Part shown: positions 54,512 to 64,000 of the stretch, piece after piece | Layout of the letters: each line of letters opens with the position of its first letter | Numbering within the stretch: the stretch's first letter is position 1 | Made by a program: the position numbers and the translations under genes | Notes under the pieces: generated by a model | The model's input: only the letters and a program-made list of their open reading frames with translations | The model's database searches: none | Told to the model about the DNA's origin: nothing | Origin: Doryteuthis pealeii | Taxonomy: Eukaryota; Mollusca; Cephalopoda; Myopsida; Loliginidae | DNA: 64,000 nucleotides | Assembly: GCA_023376005.1 (NCBI GenBank) | Contig: CM042151.1 | Location: forward strand, 76,292,446 to 76,356,445 | Direction: 5' to 3'

Positions 54512-55003
54512 TGGGTTAAACTTGGCAAAATCGTCATCAAAATTAAGACAAGACTTATTTGGTGGTGATCCATTGCACGGTTAACTACAGTGTATGAATG
54601 AACTTTTTTGCGATGGGTTATGGTTTAGGGTTGGGGGATTAAAGTTATTTAAATTTAGTATTGCTTAAACCAACAACAAATCACTATCATTTAATTAACC
54701 ATTGAAACTTGTTATTGATCCAATGGGTAGACACATTAGTCTCAGTGTTTGTGTAGTATTGCAATGATAATTTTTCAATTTAAACTTGGTCTAAAAAACA
54801 TTATTTATCAATCATTAACATGATGGTATAAATTTGTTTTTTTAAGCAATACGAAATTAAAAACAACCTAATCCCCAAACCCTTAAACCGTACCCAATTC
54901 GCAAAAAAGTTCATTCATACACTTAGTTAACTGTCATGGATCACACCAAATAAGTTTCCAGGGTTAATTTGACGACGATTTTGCAAGTTAACCAATATTG
55001 ATT
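54512..55003. mobile_element. Mirror copy of the 492-bp MITE
   Basis: Begins GTTGGGTTAAACTTGGCAAA and ends GCAAGTTAACCAATATTG; counterpart of 51813-52304. Confidence 0.75.
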
Positions 55004-55019
55004 TTAGAAGGTGTTCCTG

Positions 55020-55320
55020 TATACAGGTGTGTCCTAAGTATGACATTAGACTGCATCTAGTGAAGTTCCAATCTGGAACTCTGGGAAATGTGGAGTACTC
55101 CTTTATCACCATTACTCCCAGCTCCACCATGACCTGAAGTGGTAGTACCTGTTAGGCTCCCATCTATGGTATTCAACCCATAGATAAAAAAATTGTGTTA
55201 AAAAAAATTTGAGTTTTTGAAAAAAAAAAGTGAATTCCCAACCAAGAATGAATAAAACAAAATGTCTTTGGCATAAAATAACCCAACAGAGCTGACATGC
55301 TGAAAAATCCAACCAACATG
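55020..55320 (-). repeat. Mirror copy of the short family A subtype
   Basis: Counterpart of 51495-51800, with CCATCTATGG and GACATGCTGAAAAATCC. Confidence 0.75.
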
Positions 55321-55661
55321 ATTGTCAATTTCGAAAAACTATTGGTTTTAGAAGGTGGTTCCTGTTACAGTTCAATTACTATGTCACAATGATTTCTGAC
55401 TTTCCAACACATATCTATACCACTTATCTTCCCCGTGGCTTAATTATACAATTATAAAACTTTGGAAATGGTGAAATTTGGGTTCTCATAGTTTTCTCCT
55501 AATCTTTTAATATAAAGCCTAGCCCTACCCTGAGTTTTTTTTAATCCCCAAGTAACTAAGGGGTGCAAGTAACCTGAAAGGAAATCTGCAATATTTTTAA
55601 TAAAAATAACATGCATTATAAAAATACATTGATCAATAATGTCAACACTGTCAAAGTTTTA

Positions 55662-56030
55662 GGCTAAACTTGCCAAAATCGTCATCAAATTAAAACGGAA
55701 AATTTTGACGACGATTTGCAACACCTCAAACTGAATTTTGAAATTAAAATTGATTTTAAAAATCCAATTCAAAATACTTGACTTTTTTTCATTTATTCAA
55801 CGAATCTTTGAAATATATTTTCTATACTAAAAACTATTTATATGCAGTTTAGACAATATTTAAGATTCGGTTAAATAAATGAAATAAAACAATTACTAAC
55901 CTGACTTACCTGACTTTAGTTTGATGTGTTGCAAATCGTCTCAAAATTTTCCGTTTTAATTTTGACAACGATTTGCAAGTTTTGCCAAGTTTTATTAAAA
56001 TCAGATAACTCCCTGATTTTTGGTAATTTT
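55662..56030. mobile_element. Mirror copy of the nested MITE and host arm
   Basis: Counterpart of 50797-51155. CTAAACTTGCCAAAATCGTC and GATTTGCAAGTTTTGCC are its ends, and CCCTGATTTTTGGTAAT the host arm. Confidence 0.75.
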
Positions 56031-59000
56031 TTTTGTTTATCAATCAAGGTTGTTAGTGAATTGTTATGTCTCGGATACCATAGTATTAACATATTTTAAC
56101 AAGAAATTTTATCTAAACAAGAAAACCGAAAGAATTTTTAGTGGACGTTTTTTTTCTGTGTCTTTGGAACAAAAAGATAAATACATTTGAATAAAAATAC
56201 AACATGTGAGTAATTTTTTCTGTACTAGTGTATTTAATGTTTTTTGGTTATTGATTTCTAAGAAGACAATTTTTCATTAACTTAATTAATGATTTGTTTT
56301 GTAAGTATATAACTTACTTTCACTTACAATGTCAGGTTTTGTACATTTTTAGGCTAATTTAATGTTTAAATGTATTAAAATTAACTTCCTATTCAATAAT
56401 TATTTCTGCTTTCTCTTTTTTTACTGTTCTCATTATAAAAACTAATTTTTACTTTAAGTAATTGATTTAATAATTCTAATTAGGTTTTTTTAAATTGAAA
56501 ATGACCATTTAATTGTGGACCCTAGAATATAGTAATTTGAATTCTTAAACAGAACAACTCTCTAAACTCTTATGATTATATCACAAAGTTGACCCCATCA
56601 TTTTGAATAATGGCCATAATTCACTTAGCATTACCCCAATTTTATAACAAGTTTTGAAAGAATTAAAACAAAAAAGAACTACCAAATAAACATATGATTT
56701 AATTAGTGCTTATTTATTACTTGAAAATTCCATTAAAAGAATTACGATTCCAAAATTCAGGAAATTGACCCCCCCCCCCCCCCAAATACTAATCATTTAA
56801 TATATGGAGAGAAAAACTCTCTAGAAAAAATTATTTTTTCTGAGTTTTAAGAAATTTTTAAGCATCTCTAATTTTTTATTTTTTTTAATGACACGTTTTG
56901 TAAAAATACGGATTGGAAATTTTTGTTAAATCCAAATGAGCAAATGCTTGACCCCTCCCTTATCGCTTATATTTTTTTCAAGTGTTTTTTTAATGATATA
57001 ACCTACTCATTATAAAATGATTCATTAATGAATTGAGTGCTGAAAATTTTTATCAAATTGGTATAAATTCCTGAGCTTTGGGGTAATGTTATTAAATTAA
57101 AATGAACTTATTTTTCAATATTACCCCCCTTGAGCTAAAAGCACATACCTAACTAATCATTCGATCTACACAAAAGAAATGAAATGTTTCCTATGAAAGA
57201 AAAAATACTAGATAAAAAACCTACTGAAAACTGTTGTATCAAGGAAAATAAATGAAAATTATAATATTCAATATCAGAATTGCCAAACTGCCCATATTCT
57301 ATCATTCTGTCTAATTCTTTCAACCCCAGAAAGACTAGAACTAATAACTCAAAGTTTTCAAATTAGTGATATTCCCAATATACATGTGGCAAGATGTTCT
57401 CTCCTGTGCTCGTAAATTAAAACACTCTATAAACACGGTCATTTGGGAATGCTCGAAGTTCTATCAATTAGTTTTATAAGGAGCGTTTAAGTTATTTCGT
57501 GTTTTTGATTTAAATTAAAAGTAATAAAGATTTATAGGTCATGTGAAATAATGTCGACCAGTATCAGCCCCAATCCAAAATTGTGAACATTTAAATGACG
57601 GATAGATAAGAAAAAAAAAAAATAATAGTGTTGGGGAAATTGCTTCACCCTCTCAGTTTTTAGTCTTAAAAACGGTAATCTACAATTTATTGCAGACTTC
57701 AATTACTCAGATTTAAGTTTGATTTTAAACTTATGAATAAGTTCGTCAACTATAAATAAATGCCTATATTCATTAAACAATTTGGTTAAAATACCAAAAG
57801 AAATATCTGTTTTATGAACAAGCTATCCTATAGTTTGATTTCGTTTTTGATGTTAATTACAATTTTTGAAAGAAAAACTAAATTAAGACACTACTTTAAT
57901 CTATTTTTTCTATGCTAATTTTAGGTATATTTATCTAAGATAAAAAAACAATGATAGTTTATAAAAAATCCTCATTCATTTTGCTTGTTTACAACAATTG
58001 TTTTACCTTTAAAAATTCTGGACTTGTAAAATTTTGACATTAAAATGAAAACTGGTAAACTACATTTCACTTTTCTTGCTATTTTGTTTTGCTGACTTCA
58101 TTTATTTCCTTTTTTAACAAATAATCATTTAAACTTAGATAACTGAAACAAATACATCTTCAGACATCATGAATCATATTCCCCCACACCTTATTTATAT
58201 TTAGCTTAAAAAGATTTTATGCTAAAATATGAAATAGATTTCCTAGATTTCCATTCTATGCTATACCTTTTTTTTCAATTTATTTTGCGTAAACAGAATA
58301 AGATTTCACATTGATTTCTCTAAAGATAGTCAATTAAATGCTCTTATGCATATTGTTGGTCAATTTTTACAATTGTATAGATGTTTGATTAAAATCAATG
58401 TTTATTCAGAATTTGAAGTCTTTTTACAACTGATGTTTTTTGGGGGGATGTTGTAGCTCAGTAGTAAGTGACTATACTGAAAAAATATTTCGGTTTCAGG
58501 AAAATATTTTTGGTGCACTTTTATGTATGAGACTGAAACCGAAAATTTTTTTTTTCTTCTTTTTTTTGTTAAAACTGACAATCAAAGGACATTTTGATAC
58601 TATATATCTATATTATATAATTAGTAATATAATATACTTGGGCATTAACAATATGTCATGGACTCCATTGGGGATCAAAGTATATTCCCCTAACTGAGAC
58701 CAGTAAGCAATCAACAGTTTTTTGACATGTTAGAATTTCACTGCTAAGATTTTTTAAGTTTCAATTATTAACAAACCAAAAGACACATTTTATATATGAA
58801 AAATAAGTTTTTGATTTTAATGAAAAAAATTAGTTATTTCATTGTGTGTTGTTGTTAGCATATGTGAAAAATTAATTTTTCAACTAACAATAGATTAATA
58901 TTGTTGATTGTTGGGGTTTTGTTTTTATTTATTAAATCCTTTATATGAAAGACAACGGTTTTTTCTATATTAAAATAGTTTTTATTTAATCAGAAGAGAA

Positions 59001-59339
59001 ATGACAGATAAGTTTATTTAAATTTAAAAAATAGTTGTATTTACAAAATATTTATTATGTTTATTTTAGATAAGAAGATGTTGTTCAGAAATGATATCAC
59101 AATTATAAAACTTTATTTTTCATGTGCATTCTCAATAGCAAAATCGTCTGTTGGTTATTTACAAACAACCAGAAACTGTTTGCGGAGAAAGCAAAATGAC
59201 CTTTTGTATCTGGTTCACAGTTGGGGCATGTTATTGGATATTTGATCCTGCAACGGTTTAGAACAAATAGTAGAACACATACACACACACACACACACAC
59301 ACATAAAAGGTAATGATATCCTGTGGTATTTGCTATATT
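56031..59339. other. Mirror of intergenic DNA
   Basis: Mirror of about 47650-50800. The G17 run returns as a C run at about 56768-56783, and the 48331 AT tract is reduced to a few TATA words near 58600-58635. Confidence 0.7.
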
Positions 59340-59645
59340 ATACGGTATTTATCCAACCCCTCTGCATGACAAATGTGACACAAGCGTCAATTTTATCTGA
59401 TCGGATGCTTTAATGGGTTGAAATTTCAAAGTTTTCCTTCTACTAGACTGGTTGCCATAGAAAAATTTAAGAGCCCAGTCTGCCCTACTATTTTCCCATA
59501 GCTGGAAGAAGAATAGTCGGATTCATACTTTCTCCAGGGCTATTAGGCATTATGTGAAATTCAAAACAGCCTTGTTCAGTATTTGAACTTTGTTCACCCT
59601 GTATATTTTTCTATGGTGATAACTGTTACACCATGAGTGCCTCCT
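59340..59645 (-). mobile_element. Mirror copy of the tRNA-Gln-like SINE
   Basis: Counterpart of 47345-47648, ending ACTGTTACACCATGAGTGCC. Confidence 0.8.
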
Positions 59646-59910
59646 GGTATTGCTATATATGATGTTTTTCTAATGTATAAATATTGCAGTATTAAAGTTA
59701 TTTTTGTTTTTGTTTTTTTCTGTAGAGATGATTGTTGCTGGAAACTGGGATGCTGTGTCAAGAAAAAATTAAGGAAAAAAAAAACTAAGAAGAGAATGAG
59801 TTGCATTTTATTCAAAGAACAAAAAATTTGGAAGTAACATTTAACAAAAAAAAGAGCACTGAATAGAACGAAAGAGAATAATCAAAAACAAAAAAACAAA
59901 AAGAGAAGAA

Positions 59911-60866
59911 ATGTTAGAAATGGAAAATAACCAAATAGCCAACAACGAATTGACGAGTCTATTCTAATATAATAGACACGTCGCTCCAAACGAAAGGTTA
60001 GGAAAAAGGGAACATAACATGCAATGGTTTGCATGAAGCAATTTGCCTTACGAATGCAATTCTAATTCAGCACATTAGATTCCCACACTGGAGAAAAGCC
60101 TTCCACTGTGACTATCTGGGGTCTCGATTTGCTGTCAATTCTCATCTGAAAAAACATCATACAGACACACACAGAGAAAAACCATTTCAGATGTGCAGTT
60201 GTGGTTTCAAAATTCACAAGACTGCTTCAAATTTTAAGACAACCTGCATCACACATGGGAAAAAAACCTTTGGATGTAATATTTGTTGTACTCAAAATTT
60301 CACGGAATCAAACTTTAAAAGCACACATGCTGACACACAACAGGGAGAAAAACTTTCAAGTGCGATGTTGTGGGGCAAAATTCTCACAAAACAGTTTTAT
60401 TTCAAAAGGCACCACAGAACACATACTGCGAAAAACCATTCAACTGTCACAATCTGGGAACGAACTTCTCACAAAAGCCCCATTTTTAAGACCCATATGA
60501 GAACCCATTCTGTGAAACCATTCATTGCAAAGTATGTGAGGCAAAATTTTCACGTAATACAATTTGATCAGGCATATGCAAATACACACTGGGGATAAGC
60601 TTGTCTACTGTGAAACTATGTGGGTTTAAAAATTTCTGAAAATCAAATTTACAAGAGCAATTACGAACCACACTGGAGAGAAAAACCCTATGGCTGTGAT
60701 ATTTGTGGTTCAAAGTTTTCTCGTAATTCAATTGCAAAAACACGTTAAAGTACACACTGGTGAAAAACCACTATAATTGGACATTTGTAACTCGAAATTT
60801 TCTCTTAGTTCAAATCTTAGAAGCACATGCAAAACATACTGGAGAAACACTCCATCTCTATAAACT
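59911..60866 (+). pseudogene. Broken mirror copy of ZNF3
   Basis: It aligns end to end with ZNF3 (start ATGTTAGAAATGGAAAATAA, stop region CCATCTCTATAAACTG) at almost the same length (956 against 957 bp), but more than a dozen 1-3-nt indels shift the frame every few fingers. Open stretches of 189 and 99 codons are pieces of different frames. Cys and His codons are still recognisable between breaks (for example FHCDYLGSRFAVNSHLKKH). The upstream acceptor is intact at about 59705-59735. The indel-only damage suggests uncorrected sequence rather than natural decay. I would not count it as a separate gene. Confidence 0.85.
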
Positions 60867-61124
60867 GTGTTGATCGAAAATTCTCTGCAGTTAAGCTGTT
60901 CTCTTGAATACTGTTAAGTGAGCTATGTGAAAAAATCCTTATGATATTAATCAATTGTTGGTGTATACTCTCAGTAAAACAAGCACATATGAAGATTAAG
61001 TATAATACAAAACTGTATAATATTGTAGAGAATAAAACAATTTCCAGTCCAATTTACAATTTACTATCAGTAAGTTTGGTCTGAGTCCAATTTTGTACAC
61101 TTAGACAATATAAGATATATGTCT

Positions 61125-61375
61125 AAGTAAAAAGTAAAGTCGTGGCGGACTAACGTCAGTATCAGGCCAATCAGCGAGGGCTATCCCCTTTTCACTAGTG
61201 CTAACCAAGGAGATTATGTAGCATCTGGGTGGAGTGCCACACCTATCATCAGCTCCTTACTTACCACAGTAGATCCCTGTACTACTCATACACTGAGTTT
61301 GGCGACGGGCAGTATCAATAGGAACTTGTGATCCTAGCGACGCGTTCATACCGACTAGACTAATAATCTTTCTAT
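61125..61375 (-). mobile_element. Mirror copy of the tRNA-Lys-like SINE
   Basis: Counterpart of 45603-45850, with indels in both boxes. Confidence 0.8.
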
Positions 61376-62217
61376 TTGACCGTTTTCTATTTTATTTTTG
61401 AATGCAAGATAGTTACGTGTAGTAATATGCACCGGAAGTTACCAGACAAGATTAGATATATATATATATATAATTTCAACCCATTCTCAAACAGAATTAC
61501 AAAGTAAGAGCGGATTTATCTTCTCTAATAACTTATAGAATAATTATTATAAACTTGATGCTTCAAGGAGATCAATTAATAGATGAGAAGACTTTCTATT
61601 GGGACCCCACTCGCAAAGTGTGTAATACTTTTGAGAGGTCCCCTGGAAAGGATTTTTCATTTATCCCCCTCTTTCAATCATTTTATCTTATCTCATCACT
61701 TCCATTGATTTTTAACTATATATATATGATATATTATATTATATATAATATATATAGTATCAAATTTGCTCTTTAACTTTTTCATGCAGTGGCACTTGTA
61801 AATTATTCCAAAAAGTGCTCAATATTCAAAAACATAGAGCAATGATGATAGTAGTAATAGTGGAAAAAAATTAAGGGTCTGGCATATTTTCGATGTCGAA
61901 AATTTGTTTACCCTTTCATCAGCATTGCTCCCAGGTTCACGCTGACTCATCTATGGGCCAAATAGAAAATTGTTTACAAAAAAAAATTGAGTTTTAAAAA
62001 TTTTTCTCCAAGCTATCCACTACATATTCTTGGTCAAAACTTTACCCTTTCATCACCATTGCTCCCACTGCCCTGCGGTTGGGGCATTAGAATATATACA
62101 GACTGCACCTCTCAGAGGGTAAAACTCCCCCAATGGGGCCACCTTATTGGCCCATGGGTGGCGAACCTTGATGCTAAGATAGACCCAGGTGGATGAGCAT
62201 CCATGACTTCAATACTC

Positions 62218-63167
62218 CGTAAGACCCGGTGCGCGGCTGCGAGCCTTTTTGCACACTTCGCAACTCTCGTCCGTTCACGCATCTTTGGGCCGTTTCATCT
62301 TGTCCGTTTAGCAATGATTCCGTGTCGTCCTCACCAGTTCCCTTAGGACCTTCCACGTTGCCATATGTGCTCAAAACATCGCTCCAGCCCCCCGCCAAAG
62401 GGGTGTACAAACAAACAGTGTTACAAGAGAAAGGAGAATAAACAACGAAGACAAATCCGTCAGGTGAACATTAGAATGTTCGAGAGTGTATAACTGTCTG
62501 CTGCTATCTCAGTCACTCCATCAAGCTATAATTCATTTGCTCCTATGTCTGTCGAGAGGGGGTCCCCCATTCCTTTGGAGACCTTCTCGAATGCTTAGTT
62601 CTATGGCCATCAAACATTTTATCTCTCAGTGTTCAGGGCCCATCGTCCCTTTCGTGTCCCAGAACTAACGCTAAAACTTTTTGAATTACCCAGAATCCCA
62701 ATTCTCGCTATCAAAATCTCGTTGAAATCTCATTCCTCCGAAGATCTTATCAACCTGCGGATTTAAAGGTCTTGCTAAAAACCACCCTCGATTGGGATTT
62801 TTATGACCAACTGCTCAATATTAAGTGCCAAAGGACCAGACATGTTGCTGCTTCGCCTTTATCACTTTTCATATCATATTCAAACCTAATCTCACCTTTA
62901 TGGCTGTTTGGACGGCCATTCACTACTTTACGCCATACTTACACATACAATTATGCATACACACACATTATGTATACATGCGACATATGTATCTACATCT
63001 ATACATATGTATATTCACACATTATCTACACTAGAACACACAACACATATTATACATATATGTGTTTGACTTTACACTTTATTAATCATATAACATACTA
63101 CTACTTAATCTATATAACTAAGTTGCTTTATATGCACACACACATTCGTGCATCCCACCGTTGTATT
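62218..63167 (+). mobile_element. Mirror copy of the 980-bp LTR-like insertion
   Basis: Counterpart of 43748-44727. Starts GTAAGACCCGGTGCGCGG and reaches CCCACCGTTGTATTATACTC. Family A pieces flank it (62020-62217 and 63168-63600). Confidence 0.75.
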
Positions 63168-64000
63168 ATACTCACTTTGATCCTATCTTGGCTAGAAGGG
63201 CTGTTTCGACAGCGCCCCTCTGATCAATCGATAGTCACAACAAGCCCTACAACCTATATGATTGTGCCCCAACCCTATTGCCCTTATGGCAACCCCCAAT
63301 CCCTTTTATCATTATGGTCTAGAAGTCAGTGACTGAGGTTCTACCGTCCTGGAATACATTAAACTCTATTGATGGTGATGTTCCCGTTCTGGAGATTTGG
63401 GAATGGGAGCACTCCTTCATCACTATGTCCCTGGTCTACTTCTGACCCGAAGTGGTAGTACTTGTTAGGGTCCCATCTATGGGTTTGAATAGAAAACATG
63501 GTTGAAAACAAAATTGTATTATGCATTAAGAATGATTTATTTCACAACTTTGTCGGCATTAAATGACCCACTCAGGTTGATATGCCGTAAAACACCAAAC
63601 CAAACAAACCAAAACCATGCTCCAGGTACCGTATACTAAACTAGTGCAAAATGACATTTGCTTTAGTTAACTGAAATAGATGTCTAGATCAAAGGCAGGG
63701 TAGCCGCTTAACTCTTTTCCACTATTACTATTTAGTATAACATATGCTACACTCACTTAAACCCTTGAATTAGGTAGACAGGTTTCAGAGAGCCCATCTC
63801 TATCAATCGGCTGGTCATGTCAAGCCCTAGCACTTATATGATTGCCCCAATCCTAATTGACCTGTGTGGCAAGCCCCAAGCTTTTTATCATATATGTGCT
63901 TAGAAGTTGTGGCTGGGGTCTTTATGTTCGGGATGACGTTAAACTCTATCTGATGGTGAGGTTCCAGTTGTGGAGGTCTGTGAGAATGTGGAGCACCCCT
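63168..64000 (-). repeat. Mirror copies of two family A repeats
   Basis: 63168-63600 mirrors 43285-43747, and 63760-64000 mirrors 42902-43155. Both are cut or damaged by indels. Confidence 0.8.

Larger units (their letters stand above)
53470..64000 (-). repeat. Right arm of the 21-kb foldback
   Basis: Reverse complement of 42902-53371, continuing past the window edge. Differences from the left arm are dominated by 1-3-nt insertions and deletions, often in homopolymers, and few substitutions. For example the stretch near 59690-59920 differs from 47300-47060 only by run lengths and short indels. Genes and elements in it are broken accordingly. Confidence 0.95.

Noticed and set aside
62772..63332. 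186-codon plus frame
   Set aside because: It is in the mirrored right arm over a TA/CATACA microsatellite and family A sequence; it is not present in the left arm.

Overview
The window is AT-rich animal nuclear DNA, almost certainly from a mollusc and most likely a cephalopod of the octopus type. This rests on intron-poor arrays of poly-C2H2 zinc-finger genes embedded in dense tRNA-derived SINEs, mariner and hAT-like foldback elements, AT microsatellites, and the C-terminal tail of a LINE whose protein motif I associate from memory with octopus sequence. Nothing looks bacterial: there are no operons, no compact genes and no CRISPR array. Most open frames of 60-100 codons fall in repeats or low-complexity DNA and are not genes.

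Genes. Three zinc-finger loci lie on the minus strand: ZNF1 (4082-5242, 12 fingers), ZNF2 (23842-24950, 11 fingers, broken by one frameshift in finger 7) and ZNF3 (46122-47078, 10 fingers). ZNF1 and ZNF2 are clear paralogues. In all three the fingers sit in one exon, and a good splice acceptor (pyrimidine tract plus AG) lies about 190-290 nt upstream of a shared-looking internal start (Met-Glu). They are probably nuclear DNA-binding proteins. No KRAB, BTB or SCAN domain is seen, and no partner genes are present.

Layout. 0-4 kb: a hAT-like MITE with a perfect 8-bp target duplication, a degenerate tandem repeat, and a mariner copy split by a SINE. 5.5-23.5 kb: copies of a long plus-oriented repeat (called family A here), SINEs of three tRNA-like types (Gln-, Lys- and Ser/Leu-like), solo LTRs, small palindromic MITEs and LINE fragments. 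25-42 kb: similar, plus a 1.08-kb hAT-like element with a perfect 8-bp target duplication, a 900-bp full foldback element and a tandem array of SINE units at 39.2-39.7 kb.

The outstanding structure is at 42.9-64.0 kb. The last 10.5 kb (about 53.47 kb to the window end) is the reverse complement of the preceding 10.5 kb (about 42.90-53.37 kb), folding at about 53.42 kb. Every feature in the left arm, including ZNF3 with its splice acceptor, reappears in mirror order in the right arm. The two arms differ mainly by 1-3-nt indels and homopolymer-length changes, which is the pattern of uncorrected single-molecule reads rather than neutral evolution. The broken ZNF3 copy at 59911-60866 is therefore best treated as a probable assembly or foldback-read artefact until spanning reads show otherwise. 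I found no convincing new biological system. The foldback, the tandem SINE array, the element carrying a VPESEKK-type minisatellite, and the foldback transposon families are the things most worth checking.
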